A stretch of DNA of 64,000 bases from Exiguobacterium sp. AM39-5BH (GTDB lineage Bacteria > Bacillota > Bacilli > Exiguobacteriales > Exiguobacteriaceae), in NCBI RefSeq assembly GCF_003467445.1, contig NZ_QSGS01000003.1, forward strand, positions 1 to 64,000. Direction: 5' to 3'. The notes beneath the pieces are model-generated. The model was not told where the DNA came from. It was given only the letters and a program-made list of their open reading frames with translations, and searched no databases. The position numbers and the translations under genes are program-made. Positions 48,618 through 58,512 of this stretch are shown here, piece by piece. Every line of letters starts with the position of its first letter. Within the stretch, counting starts at the first letter, position 1.

Positions 48618-49913
48618 TTGGTTAACTTGAAGAAACTTGCAGCAACCGTCACATTAGGGGCTCTTCTCATTAGCGGCACGACACCTGGCTATGCAGCGTC
48701 ACTTACGGACAAGCAGAAAAAGGTGCAGCAGCAACAACAACAAAATAACAGTGCACAGAGCAAAGCGAACGCTTCGATCCAAAAACGTGAACAAGCGATC
48801 AGCAAAGAGCAGCAAGCCATCAACAAGTTAGATGCTGAACTCCAAGACGTCATCAACGACGTCGCTCAAAAGAAAGCTGAGATTCGTGCGACTCAACAGA
48901 AAATCGCGGCCCTTCAAAAGAAAATCAAGCAATACGAAGCAAAAATGAAGGCTCAAGAAGAGTTGATGAAAGAGCGCATGGCCACGATGCAAAAAAATGG
49001 CGGTGGATCGATCGACTGGGCTGAGTTCATCTTCGGTTCAAAAGACTTCGGTGACTTACTCACACGAATGATCACAGCCGGTACGATTCAAGAGAACGAC
49101 AAGCAGATTTTTGAAGAATACCAAGCGACGAAAGACAAATTGGCTGCAGCGCAAGCTGAGTTGAAAGCCGAGCGCGATGCTCTCGTGAAACAAAAAGAAG
49201 AACTCGAACAACGTCAAAAGGCGCTCAACAAGAAAATGAAAGAGCGCGCAGCGAAGATCAAGAAACTCAACGCTGAAAAAGTGAAGTTCGAATCAAAATT
49301 GATGAGCCTTCGTGAAATGGAGTCGACACTCAAAGCACAAGAGAAAGCCATCAAAGCTGAAATGGAAGCGCAACGCCGTGCAGCGGAAGAAGCGAAACGT
49401 GCGGCAGCGGCAGCAGCGGCTACGAAGAAGCAACAGAGTTCAAACTCTGGCGCACTCAGCACACCGCAAGCATCAGCTGCGGCATCTGTACCTGCAAGCG
49501 GTGGGATGTTCCAACGTCCGGCAAACGGCCGTCTCTCACAAGGTTGGGGCGCGGCAAGCGGTGCGAACGGCTACTCGTTCCACAACGGACTTGATATCGC
49601 AGGACCAGTCGGAACGCCGATCAGTGCGTCACAAACAGGTACGGTCACGACAGCTGGATGGGGTGGGGCCTACGGGAACCACGTCATCATCACGCACGTG
49701 TTGAACGGCCAGGTCTGGACGACAGTATACGCGCACATGAGCTCGGTATCGGTATCAGCCGGTCAACGTGTGACGCAAGGCCAAAACATCGGTGCGATGG
49801 GTAGCACTGGTAACTCGACTGGCTCGCACTTGCACTTCGAGATTCACCGTGGCGGTTACTCGTACTCGTCTTCGAGCGCGGGCAACACGGTCAACCCAGC
49901 TTCATTCTTCTAA
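48618..49913 (+). CDS. CwlO/EnvC-like cell-wall hydrolase: coiled coil plus M23 peptidase
   Basis: This secreted 431-residue protein has a signal peptide ending near AYAA (about residue 27) and a long coiled coil (about 30-260, rich in Lys, Gln and Glu). An Ala/Ser linker and a LytM/M23 domain (about 300-431) follow. The zinc ligands are His and Asp in HNGLDIAG and the HLH in GSHLHFEIHRGG. It probably cuts peptide crosslinks, with the coiled coil controlling activity through FtsEX. The start is TTG at 48618, 7 bases after GGAGGG. A WalR-like site lies upstream. Confidence 0.9.
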   Translation: MVNLKKLAATVTLGALLISGTTPGYAASLTDKQKKVQQQQQQNNSAQSKANASIQKREQAISKEQQAINKLDAELQDVINDVAQKKAEIRATQQKIAALQKKIKQYEAKMKAQEELMKERMATMQKNGGGSIDWAEFIFGSKDFGDLLTRMITAGTIQENDKQIFEEYQATKDKLAAAQAELKAERDALVKQKEELEQRQKALNKKMKERAAKIKKLNAEKVKFESKLMSLREMESTLKAQEKAIKAEMEAQRRAAEEAKRAAAAAAATKKQQSSNSGALSTPQASAAASVPASGGMFQRPANGRLSQGWGAASGANGYSFHNGLDIAGPVGTPISASQTGTVTTAGWGGAYGNHVIITHVLNGQVWTTVYAHMSSVSVSAGQRVTQGQNIGAMGSTGNSTGSHLHFEIHRGGYSYSSSSAGNTVNPASFF

Positions 49914-49921
49914 ACCTATAC

Positions 49922-49957
49922 AAAAAGTGATCGACGAACGCGTCGATCACTTTTTTG
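49922..49957. terminator. Terminator between convergent genes
   Basis: AAAAAGTGATCGACG and CGTCGATCACTTTTT pair over 15 bp around a four-base loop. The end of the convergent small gene lies inside the right arm. Confidence 0.85.
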
Positions 49958-50153
49958 TTGCCTTATACGCGACAAAAGTCAGCAGGGCGGCACCGATGAC
50001 GCTCAGCCAGAGCGTGTCCCAGTTCGGGTCAGCGAGCATGCTCCGGCCACCGAGAAACACCATATAGCCGAGCACGGCGAGCGTGACGATCGTCAAGGCG
50101 GTCACCCTGACCCGGCGCGGGATACGGTGCCACCAACTGAGTAGTCTGTTCAT
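49947..50153 (-). CDS. Small two-segment membrane protein
   Basis: This 68-residue protein has a basic N-terminus (WHRIPRRVR), two membrane segments (about 16-35 and 45-63) and a lysine-rich end. I do not recognise the family. ATG 50153 follows GGAGG by 8 bases, which is a strong site. It is probably co-transcribed with the GNAT gene, 42 bases upstream. Confidence 0.65.
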   Translation of the reverse strand: MNRLLSWWHRIPRRVRVTALTIVTLAVLGYMVFLGGRSMLADPNWDTLWLSVIGAALLTFVAYKATKK

Positions 50154-50195
50154 CAAAAATCGCCTCCACCTACAGTATAGGGGAGGCGACACGAA

Positions 50196-51041
50196 TCAGC
50201 TAGGCAATCGAATCCACGCCGAGGTGAAGATTTTTTGATAGCCGACTTCTTTATAAATCTTGTTCGATGTCGGGTTGCTCAAATCCGTATAGAGCGTACA
50301 ATATTGTTTTGACGTCAAGAGCTCCCGGCTTAGCTCGGCGACGAGCGAGCGTGCATAGCCGCGCTTGCGCAACGCTTTTGGCGTGTAGACGAACGAGACG
50401 GTGACGCCGTTTGCGGTCTCACGCGATTTCTTCGCACATGAAACGACCTTGCCGTCGACTTCCCAGACGTACACTTCTTGATTTTCGAGCATCGTCGCAA
50501 TCTTTTGTGTCGCGTCTGTCTTTGACGAGACCGGCAAACCAGTTTCCTTTTCGAACGCGTTATACGCCTTCACGAGGAATGTCTCATCTTCCTCGGTGGC
50601 CCGTCGCATCGACCCTTCCGACAGCGGGATGTCGTTGACGTGATCAAGACGATACAGGCCTTGCTCCATAAAGACTTTCGGTTCTCTCGCCGTCAGGATA
50701 TACCAAAGCGTGTAGAAGTTCATCGCTGAATCAGCTTGCGAGATGAACTCGGTGAAGGGGATATCCCCATTTAACAGTTCAGGCACGAGCAGACGAAGGA
50801 CGTCATCCTCTCGCTCGAGATTCACGAGCACATAATTGAGCGGATGAGGCGGCGTCACTTGGAGGATCGCGAGTACGTCACCGTCCTCTTCTACGGTGAG
50901 TTGATGATACGTCTCGTACCGGCCTTGCTTGATGGCATCGAGCACGCCAATCATCAAGCTGTTCTCGGCCTCATGTTCGAGCAGGTAGGGCATGACACGT
51001 TCTTCAAATCCGGACAGGTCGTTCCAACGAATCAGTTCCAT
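50196..51041 (-). CDS. GNAT-family N-acetyltransferase
   Basis: This 281-residue protein has a divergent N-terminal GNAT-like half (about 1-135). The C-terminal GNAT domain has VSFVYTPKALRKRGYARSLVAEL (about 220-245), the acetyl-CoA loop RKRGYA, and YTDLSNPTSNKIYKEVGY. Such two-domain acetyltransferases often act on small molecules or peptides; no substrate is evident. The ribosome site AAAGGATGG stands 3-4 bases before the ATG, which is close. Confidence 0.85.
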   Translation of the reverse strand: MELIRWNDLSGFEERVMPYLLEHEAENSLMIGVLDAIKQGRYETYHQLTVEEDGDVLAILQVTPPHPLNYVLVNLEREDDVLRLLVPELLNGDIPFTEFISQADSAMNFYTLWYILTAREPKVFMEQGLYRLDHVNDIPLSEGSMRRATEEDETFLVKAYNAFEKETGLPVSSKTDATQKIATMLENQEVYVWEVDGKVVSCAKKSRETANGVTVSFVYTPKALRKRGYARSLVAELSRELLTSKQYCTLYTDLSNPTSNKIYKEVGYQKIFTSAWIRLPS

Positions 51042-51127
51042 CTAACCATCCTTTCAGCGTATGTATACGAAACGGGCAAACCTCATGGCCTGCCCGTTTT
51101 GTTCATTTTATCAAATGGACGACAAGA

Positions 51128-52333
51128 TTACGCGATTTCTTCGCGTTCTTTTGGGTCATCCAAAATGTTTGTGTTGCGTTTGAAGTAATGCACGATTTTG
51201 GCGATGGCCCCGTCTCCCGTGACGTTTGTCGCCGTGCCGAAGCTATCTTGTGCCAAATAGAGGGCGATAACGAGACTGAGCATCGTTTCGCTGAATCCAA
51301 GCATCGAACCGAACAGTCCGAGTGAGGCCATGACGGCTCCCCCTGGAACACCCGGTGCCGCAATCATCGTCACGCCGAGGGCGAGGATGAACGGGAGCAC
51401 GATCGCAAACGTGATCGGCATACCGTTCAAATACATGAGAGCGACACCGACCGATGTGAGCGTGATCGTCGACCCTGACAAGTGGATGGTCGCACAGAGT
51501 GGCACAACGAAGTTCGCGACGCCCTCGTCCGTATTGATGGCTTTCGCTTGACGGAGCGTGACCGGGATTGTCGCCGCGGAAGACTGTGTCCCGATGGCTG
51601 TGAAATAAGCCGGCATCATCGTCTTCAAGAGGCGAAGCGGGTTCTCTTTGTTGAGGGCACCGGCGATCGAATATTGAATCAAGAGCATCGTCAAATGGAG
51701 GACGATGATGGTGACGAACACGAGCGAGAACACCGAAAGAATCTCAGCCACTTGTCCGGCATACGTCATGTTCATGAAAATCCCGGCGATGTGAATCGGT
51801 AGTAATGGAATAATGACTTTGCTGATCAGTAGTTCAATGATATCGCGGAAATCCATGGCCAAATCGAGCGAGCGCTTGCTTTCGATGGCGGCAATCCCGA
51901 TGCCGATGACGAATGCGAGAATGAGCGCCGTCATAACGCCGAACACCGGGGGAATCTCGAATTCCATGAACCCTTTTAACAGGGCTTCTTCCGGGTTTTC
52001 AGCCGACGTGTTGCTGCGTGATAAAATTTGCGGGAACAGACTGCTCGTCGTGAAGTAGGCGAGTGTTCCGGCAACGATTGTTGATACGTAAGCGATGATG
52101 GCCGTCAAACCGACCAATTTCCCAGCGCCTTTTCCAAGTTCCCCGATTCCTGGAATGATGAAAGCGAGAATGATGAGTGGGATGGCGAAGCCTAAGAACT
52201 GCCCAAAGATGGCGTTGAACGTGACGAACGTCCGGACAATCCAATTCTGGCTTTCTGGTACGATGCTACCGAGTAAAATCCCGAATGCGATAGCGATGAT
52301 GATGCGACCTAGAAGGCCAATACGTAATTTCAA
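51128..52333 (-). CDS. Dicarboxylate/amino acid:cation symporter (DAACS family)
   Basis: This protein of about 401 residues has eight membrane segments and the family motifs GTQSSAATIPVTL (about 255-267, serine-rich re-entrant loop) and ATIHLSGSTITLT. It takes up glutamate, aspartate, serine or C4-dicarboxylates with Na+ or H+. The first ATG (52342) touches the AGAGG ribosome site, so TTG 52333, which gives MKLRIGLLGRIII, is preferred. Confidence 0.87.
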   Translation of the reverse strand: MKLRIGLLGRIIIAIAFGILLGSIVPESQNWIVRTFVTFNAIFGQFLGFAIPLIILAFIIPGIGELGKGAGKLVGLTAIIAYVSTIVAGTLAYFTTSSLFPQILSRSNTSAENPEEALLKGFMEFEIPPVFGVMTALILAFVIGIGIAAIESKRSLDLAMDFRDIIELLISKVIIPLLPIHIAGIFMNMTYAGQVAEILSVFSLVFVTIIVLHLTMLLIQYSIAGALNKENPLRLLKTMMPAYFTAIGTQSSAATIPVTLRQAKAINTDEGVANFVVPLCATIHLSGSTITLTSVGVALMYLNGMPITFAIVLPFILALGVTMIAAPGVPGGAVMASLGLFGSMLGFSETMLSLVIALYLAQDSFGTATNVTGDGAIAKIVHYFKRNTNILDDPKEREEIA

Positions 52334-52551
52334 ATAAATCATCCTCTCTTAATGTGTGAATTGTTGCTATTTTCGCACATTTAACGGCATGTTTCCACCC
52401 CATCTTCCAATTTTGCAGGAAGATTGACGTTTGACAACTTTCGAACAGGGTATCAGAAAATGTTGGAGTGAAAAGAGAGGGACCTTCTTCTTTTCCTAAT
52501 ATACAACGATGTTATGATTAATTTTGAATAGACGCAAAGGAGGGGTGACGC

Positions 52552-52773
52552 GTGCAGGTACAACGAACAACGATCCATATCGCGGGTCAAGACTATACGA
52601 TCGTCAGCGAAGAGCCGGCCGATCATGTGAGGGAAGTGGGCTTTCTGGTCGATAGCAAGATCCGTGAGATTCGTGAACAGTCCCCTCATTTAGACGCTCG
52701 TCAGGCAGCGGTGCTCGCCGCTATCCAAATTGCGAGCGACCACGTCAAAACTAAACGAAACACAGGAGAATAG
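52552..52773 (+). CDS. zapA: Cell division protein ZapA
   Basis: This 73-residue protein has the ZapA fold: an N-terminal TTIHIAGQDYTIVSEE hairpin, then a long helix ending in AAIQIASDHVK. ZapA stabilises FtsZ bundles at the division ring. GTG starts the frame, with AAGGAGGGG upstream. It leads the zapA-cvpA-polX-mutS2 operon, as in B. subtilis. Confidence 0.9.
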   Translation: MQVQRTTIHIAGQDYTIVSEEPADHVREVGFLVDSKIREIREQSPHLDARQAAVLAAIQIASDHVKTKRNTGE

Positions 52774-52781
52774 ATCACTCT

Positions 52782-53318
52782 ATGGTTACTCTACTTATAC
52801 TGTTTTTCTTGTTCATCGGAATCATCAACGGATTCCGTCGCGGGGCGATTTTGCAGCTCGGTCATTGGGTCGCGCTCATCATCAGTTTCCTCGTCGCGAA
52901 CGCCTATTACCGGGATCTCGCTGAAGCGTTCAAGCTATGGATCCCATACCCGTCGCAACTCGACGGAACGCTTCCGAAAGGGGTCATTGATTTAAATTCG
53001 CTCTCAGGACTTGAGATGACGTTCTATCACGTCTTCTGGTTCGTCGTCTTGTTCGTCATCACGAAGCTCGTCTTGCATCTCATTTTATCGATGCTCGATT
53101 TTTTGACGGACTTGCCGATTTTACGTCAACTGAAAGGAATCATCGGCGCGGTGCTCGGTTTCTTCGAGGCGTACGTGATCACGTTCTTTATTTTGTGGGT
53201 CATCGCGTTCGTACCGATGGCAAGCGTCCAGAGTGCTGTCGACAACTCGTCGCTCGCGACGTACATCATTCAAGACACGCCATATCTATCTGAATGGTTC
53301 TCGAATAAGATGTTGTAA
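52782..53318 (+). CDS. CvpA-family membrane protein (YshB-like)
   Basis: This 178-residue protein has four predicted membrane segments and the N-terminal GFRRGAILQLG motif of CvpA proteins. E. coli CvpA is needed for colicin V production and stress tolerance, but its mechanism is unknown. The gene lies 8 bases after zapA and 69 before polX, matching conserved Bacillales order. Confidence 0.87.
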   Translation: MVTLLILFFLFIGIINGFRRGAILQLGHWVALIISFLVANAYYRDLAEAFKLWIPYPSQLDGTLPKGVIDLNSLSGLEMTFYHVFWFVVLFVITKLVLHLILSMLDFLTDLPILRQLKGIIGAVLGFFEAYVITFFILWVIAFVPMASVQSAVDNSSLATYIIQDTPYLSEWFSNKML

Positions 53319-53387
53319 CACGACAGGTCGGGATGCAAGCTAGTGCTTGTGTCTCGGTCTTTTCTGTATGGAAAAGGGGGAAGTAGG

Positions 53388-55097
53388 ATGAATAAAGTCG
53401 AAGCGATGATGCTGTTAGAAAAGATTGCGCAATATATGGAGATTAAAGGAGAGAACCCGTTCAAGGTCAACGCCTTCCGCAAAGCCGCCACGGCGCTTGA
53501 GAACACGGAACTCGAACTCGAGAACATCGAGGATTTGACAACCATCGCGGGAATCGGCAAAGGGACGGCCGCCGTCCTCGAAGAATGGCGGGACACGGGA
53601 CGCAGTGAAGTGCTCGAGTCACTCCAAGAAGAGATCCCGTACGGTCTCATGAAACTGCTCAAAATCCAAGGACTCGGCGGCAAGAAGCTCGCCAAGCTCC
53701 GTGAGGTAGGCGTCGTCGACCTCGAGACGCTCATTCGAGTGCTAGAAGACGGGACGGCCGCGAGCCTGCCTGGCTTCGGCGCCAAGAGCGTCGAGAAGTT
53801 GCTCACGGCGGCACGGAACCTCGAGTCACGTCCGGAGCGTCTCGCGTACGCCATGATGCGTCCGGTCGTCGAAGAAATTGAAGCGGTGCTTGAAGCCGAG
53901 CCGCTCGTCTTGCGCCATTCGGTCGGCGGCAGTTTCCGCCGCGCCGAGGAGACGTGTAAAGACCTCGACTTTATCATCGCGACCAAAGAGCCTGTCGCCC
54001 TCCGTGACAAGTTGCTCGCCCTCCCGTTCATCAACGAGGTGATCGCGGCCGGCGAGACGAAAGTATCGCTCGTCCTCGAACGCGAGGAGATGGTGTCGGT
54101 CGACTTCCGCATGGTCGAACCGAGTGCCTTCGCCGCAACGCTTCACCATTTCACGGGTTCGAAAGACCATAACGTCCGGATGCGCCAGCTCGCGAAGGCA
54201 AAAGGAGAATCGATTTCCGAGTACGGCGTCGAGACGGCGGACGGCCTCTGGCAACCGGAGACGGAAGCCGAGCTGTTCGCACGTTACGGCTTGCCGTTCA
54301 TCCCGCCGGAGCTCCGGGCAGGCAACCTCGAGTTCGAACACGACATCTCGAAGCTCGTCACACTCGACGACATCAAGGCCGACGCCCACATGCACACGGT
54401 TTGGTCGGACGGGAAGCTGACGGTCGACGAGCTCATCGCGGCGATGAAAGCGCGCGGCTATGAGTGGATCGCGATCACCGACCACGGCAAATACATGTCG
54501 TTCGTCAACGGTTTGACCGAGGAACGGCTCGAGGCGCAAGGGGAAGAGATTCTCGCTGCCGCCAAGAAGCATGACATGCACGTTTTGCGCGGTGTCGAGA
54601 TGGACATCCGCCCGGACGGGACGCTCGACTATGAGCCTGAGTTCCTGGCGACGCTCGACTACGTCGTCGCCTCGATCCACTCGAAGATGGACCAATCCGT
54701 CGACGAAATCATGGCCCGGCTCGAGAACGCCTGCCGCTCGCCGTACGTCAACGTCATCGCCCACCCGACCGGCCGCCTTATCGGGCGCCGTGACGGTTAT
54801 CCGATTGACGAGGAGCGCTTGATCGCCCTCGCCAAAGAGACGGGGACGGCGCTCGAGTTGAACGCGAACCCGAACCGGCTGGATTTGACGGCGTCGACGC
54901 TGAAGAAAGCGAAGGCGGCCGGCGTCAAACTGATGATCAACACCGATACGCACCACCCTGATATGATGGAAGATATGGCACTCGGCGTCCTGCACGCCCG
55001 GAAAGCCTATCTCGAACCGTCAGACATCATCAACTGCCTCTCGTTCGAGGACGCCAAGGCGTTCATCGACGCGAAGCGACAGAAAGGAACATGCTAG
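53388..55097 (+). CDS. polX: DNA polymerase/3'-5' exonuclease PolX
   Basis: This 569-residue protein has an N-terminal polymerase beta-like part: a helix-hairpin-helix region (GIGKGTAAVLEEW and GLGGKKLAKL, about 55-110) and a nucleotidyltransferase core with GGSFRRAEETCKDLDFI (about 180-196). The C-terminal PHP exonuclease (about 335-569) has HMHTVWSDGK, ITDHGKYM and GVEMDIRPDG. It repairs short gaps in base excision repair. ATG 53388 has AAAGGGGG 7 bases upstream. Its stop abuts the mutS2 ATG. Confidence 0.93.
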   Translation: MNKVEAMMLLEKIAQYMEIKGENPFKVNAFRKAATALENTELELENIEDLTTIAGIGKGTAAVLEEWRDTGRSEVLESLQEEIPYGLMKLLKIQGLGGKKLAKLREVGVVDLETLIRVLEDGTAASLPGFGAKSVEKLLTAARNLESRPERLAYAMMRPVVEEIEAVLEAEPLVLRHSVGGSFRRAEETCKDLDFIIATKEPVALRDKLLALPFINEVIAAGETKVSLVLEREEMVSVDFRMVEPSAFAATLHHFTGSKDHNVRMRQLAKAKGESISEYGVETADGLWQPETEAELFARYGLPFIPPELRAGNLEFEHDISKLVTLDDIKADAHMHTVWSDGKLTVDELIAAMKARGYEWIAITDHGKYMSFVNGLTEERLEAQGEEILAAAKKHDMHVLRGVEMDIRPDGTLDYEPEFLATLDYVVASIHSKMDQSVDEIMARLENACRSPYVNVIAHPTGRLIGRRDGYPIDEERLIALAKETGTALELNANPNRLDLTASTLKKAKAAGVKLMINTDTHHPDMMEDMALGVLHARKAYLEPSDIINCLSFEDAKAFIDAKRQKGTC

Positions 55098-57450
55098 ATG
55101 GATCACGCGTTACGCGTTTTAGAATATGATAAACTCCGCCAGCAACTCGCCGCCCACGCCGCGAGCTCGCTCGGGAAAGAACGGGCGCTCAACATGCAGC
55201 CCGACTATACGTACGACCGGGTATTGTCGAACTTGAACGTCACCCGTGAGGCGACCGAGGTCGTCCGTCTACGCGACCGGTTGCCGCTCGGTGGGCTGAC
55301 CGACGTCCGCAGTGAAGTGAAGCGGGCCGCCATCGGCTCGGTCCTGTCGACGAGCGAACTGCTCGCCGTTGCCGCCGTCATGTACAGCGGCCGCCAAGTG
55401 AAGAACTTCTTCGAGAAGCTTCATGAGGATAATGAAGACCTCCGAATCCCGCGCCTCGACGAGTATGCCGAGCGTTTGACGAAGCTGATCGAGGTCGAAC
55501 AGTCGATCCGTCATGCCATCGACGACCAAGGCACGGTCCAAGATTCAGCAAGCGACCGTCTCCGTGGTCTCCGGACCCAGCTCCGCAGCTTTGAAGGCAG
55601 CGTCCGCTCACGGATCGACAACATCCTCCGCAACAACGCGAAGATGCTGTCAGACGCCATCGTCACGATCCGGAACGACCGTTACGTCGTCCCGGTCAAG
55701 ATGGAGTACCGCCAAGCGTTCGGCGGGATCGTCCACGACCAATCGGCATCGGGCCAGACGCTCTTCATCGAGCCACAGGCGATCGTGTCGATTAACAACG
55801 AGATTCAAGAAGTCCGCCTGAAAGAGCGCGCCGAGATCGACCGCATCTTGAGCGAACTGTCGAACCTCGTCGGCGGTGTCGCCGATTCGGTCGTAATCAA
55901 TCTCGACGTGCTCGCCACGCTCGACTTCGTGTTCGCGAAAGTCGCCTACGGCCATCAGCTCAAAGCGACGGAGCCGAAATTGAACGACGAACGCGAGATC
56001 AAGTTGAAACAGGCGCGTCACCCGTTCATCCCGCAAGATGAGGTCGTGCCGATCACGGTCGAGCTGGGTGAGGCGTTCACGTCGCTCGTCATCACCGGAC
56101 CGAACACCGGCGGTAAGACGGTGACGCTCAAGACGCTCGGATTGCTCCAACTGATGGTGCAGTCAGGTCTGTACGTACCGGCCGAGTTCGGGACGGAGCT
56201 GTCCGTCTTTGACGCCATCTATGCCGACATCGGGGATGAGCAGTCAATCGAGCAGAGCTTGTCGACGTTCAGCTCGCACATGACGAACATCGTCAGCATG
56301 CTCGATAAGATCGACTTCATGTCACTCGTCCTGTTCGATGAGCTCGGTGCCGGGACGACCCGCAAGAAGGGGCAGCCCTTGCCATCGCCATCCTTGACGA
56401 AGTGAAACGTCGTGGCGCCCGCGTGGCGGCGACGACGCACTACTCGGAACTGAGGCGTACGCCTATAACCGGGAAGGCGTCATGAACGCTTCAATGGAGT
56501 TCGATATCGAATCGCTCAGCCCGACGTATCGCCTATTGATCGGCGTACCGGGCCGGTCGAACGCGTTCGAGATTAGTCGACGTCTCGGCTTATCGGAACA
56601 GGTCATCGACAAGGCGCGAAGCCACGTCGGCACCGACGCCGAGTCGGTCGAATCGATGATCAATGAGCTCGAGGCGGCCAAGCATCGCGCCGAGCAGCTC
56701 GAGAAAGAATTGATCGTCAAACGCCACGATCTCGAAGAAGAACAAGCTGCGTTCGAAGCGAAGCTGACCGATTTCGAGCGCGAGCGCGACACGATGTACG
56801 GCGAAGCCGAGGCCCGTGCCGAGAAGGCCGTCGAACAGGCGAAACGCCAAGCGAACGAAGTCATCGACCGCTTGAAGAAGCTTCGTGAGGAAGGCATCGT
56901 CAAAGAGCACGAGATTATCGCCGCGAAGAAACAGCTTGAATCGGCGAAACCGACGCTCCAAGATAAAAAGATCCAAAAAGTGAAACAAAAAGCGCAACAG
57001 AAACGTACGTTCAGTAAAGGCGAAGAAGTGAAAGTGACGACGTTCAACCAAAAGGGCTATATCGTGAAGCAATTGAACGATAACGAGTACAACGTCCAAG
57101 TCGGGATTATGAAAGTGAACGTCAAAGCGGACGACCTTCAGAAGATCGGCCCATCGAAAGAGCAGTCGCTCCAGTCGAAAGGCAGCTCGCTCAAGCGTCA
57201 GAGCTCGACGAAGTCGGAGCTCGACCTGCGCGGCGTCCGGGTCGAAGAAGGGCTTTCCCGCCTCGACAAATATATCGACGAGGCGCTCGTGTCCGGGTAC
57301 GACAACGTCCGTATCATCCATGGTCTTGGGACCGGCGCGATGCGACAGGCGACACAAGAGTACCTAAAAGGACATCGTCACGTGAAGAGTCAGCGCCCCG
57401 GTGGCATGGGTGAAGGCGGACTCGGAGTCACGGTCGTCGAACTGAAGTGA
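55098..57450 (+). CDS. mutS2: MutS2 ATPase/endonuclease (two one-base frameshifts as read)
   Basis: MutS2 resolves stalled or recombining structures and, in B. subtilis, splits collided ribosomes. It has a MutS-type clamp region and an ATPase with Walker [14 protein letters not shown] (about residue 333). Walker [12 protein letters not shown] is followed by a frameshift near 56354 (GGGAC-GACC). A second lies near 56452 (CTGA-GGCG). Both are one-base deletions. Restored, the text runs [19 protein letters not shown] and [12 protein letters not shown], then a coiled coil and a C-terminal Smr nuclease domain ([20 protein letters not shown]). The product is about 784 residues, the usual size. Sequence error is likely. 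Confidence 0.88.
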
Positions 57451-57463
57451 GGGGAACATGGTA

Positions 57464-57874
57464 ATGGGGAATGTGAACGTGAACGTCTTGCTTGAGTCGC
57501 TCGGCCTGTATACGATTGCCGGGCTCATGATTGTCGTCGGTCTCGCCATCTTCGAGGTGACGACGCCGTACAGCAATTGGCGCGAGGTTCAGAAGGGCAA
57601 TATCGCCGTCGCACTCGCGACCGGCGGAAAAATCGTCGGTCTCGCCAATATCTTCCGCGTCGTCGAGAGCCATCACGACCAGACGATGGACGTGTTGGTC
57701 GGAGGGAGCTTCGGCTTCGTCCTTCTCTTGACGACGTATTGGTTATTCGAATTTTTGACGCCGTCGCTCAACGTGAACGAGGAGATCGGGAAAGGGAATA
57801 TCGCCGTCGGCCTGATGGCGTTCCTGCTGTCGATTGGGGTCTCGCTCGTCGTCGGCGCGGCGTTGGTGAGGTGA
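57464..57874 (+). CDS. DUF350 membrane protein (YshE-like)
   Basis: This 136-residue protein has four membrane segments and two DUF350-type repeats (KGNIAVALATGGKIVGLA and KGNIAVGLMAFLLSIGVS). A gene of this type follows mutS2 in B. subtilis as well. The function is unknown. ATG 57464 is 9 bases after AGGGG; ATG 57458 is closer than normal but also possible. Confidence 0.8.
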   Translation: MGNVNVNVLLESLGLYTIAGLMIVVGLAIFEVTTPYSNWREVQKGNIAVALATGGKIVGLANIFRVVESHHDQTMDVLVGGSFGFVLLLTTYWLFEFLTPSLNVNEEIGKGNIAVGLMAFLLSIGVSLVVGAALVR

Positions 57875-57878
57875 AGAC

Positions 57879-57965
57879 ATGGTATATGAGAGACTAGCGA
57901 AGATTCTCTTCATCGGGGCCGGCCTGTTTTTAGTGGCAGCGGCACTGTGGTTTATCTTTTATTGA
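57879..57965 (+). CDS. 28-residue single-segment membrane peptide
   Basis: MVYERLAKILFIGAGLFLVA starts a 28-residue frame with one hydrophobic segment and an aromatic end. GAGGTG stands 6 bases before the ATG, it begins 4 bases after the DUF350 stop, and a terminator follows 4 bases after its own stop. It resembles the start of short DUF2905-type proteins, but I cannot confirm that. Confidence 0.5.
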   Translation: MVYERLAKILFIGAGLFLVAAALWFIFY

Positions 57966-57969
57966 GGGG

Positions 57970-57998
57970 AAGCGACGTTTTCGGACGTCGCTTTTTTT
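57970..57998 (+). terminator. Terminator of the zapA-mutS2 operon
   Basis: AAGCGACG and CGTCGCTT pair perfectly around TTTTCGGA, followed by a run of T. Confidence 0.85.
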
Positions 57999-58015
57999 GA
58001 AAGGGGGAGACAAGT

Positions 58016-58480
58016 GTGACAATCGATTTGAACTTTTTGATGACAACGGAAGACTATGTGCTCGAGACGGAGTCGTTCCAGATGAAGGGCGTCACCTATT
58101 ATCCACTCGAGTGGACGTTTTTCGGGGCAAGCGACCCGACGATGCTCTTGACGTGGGACGCGGAACGCGACCGAATCAGTATCCGTTTCGAGCAATATGC
58201 GGTGTTTCTTGGGACAATCGAGGACCATAGTATGCATGAAGAAGGGCTACGCAATGCTTACCCAATCGTGAAACTGAAGACGTCCCATTTCACACGATTC
58301 GCCGCAGAGAACATGGGGACAGAACGTGTCAACACGTACCGAGGCGAACTATCCCACTATGTGATTCGGACGTTTGAACAAGAGTTTCACGTCTTGGCGT
58401 ACGAAGAGCCGACCGTGCTCGACTTGGGGAAAGCCGGGGATACAGGGGTTGTGGTCGAAACTATAGATGAACTTTCTTAA
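58016..58480 (+). CDS. Uncharacterised 154-residue protein
   Basis: This is an acidic soluble protein with alternating strands (SFQMKGVTYYPLEWTFF, ISIRFEQYAVFL) and no signal peptide. I do not recognise a family. The GTG start has GGGGGAG about 7 bases upstream and lies just after a terminator, so it starts a new unit. Codon use matches its neighbours. The lipoprotein gene follows 32 bases downstream and may be co-transcribed. Confidence 0.65.
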   Translation: MTIDLNFLMTTEDYVLETESFQMKGVTYYPLEWTFFGASDPTMLLTWDAERDRISIRFEQYAVFLGTIEDHSMHEEGLRNAYPIVKLKTSHFTRFAAENMGTERVNTYRGELSHYVIRTFEQEFHVLAYEEPTVLDLGKAGDTGVVVETIDELS

Positions 58481-58512
58481 AAAAATCGAACAGGTGCGAA
58501 GGAGGATTGATG

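Noticed and set aside
53826..54995. A 389-codon minus-strand frame
   Set aside because: It is antisense to polX and shows shadow composition only.
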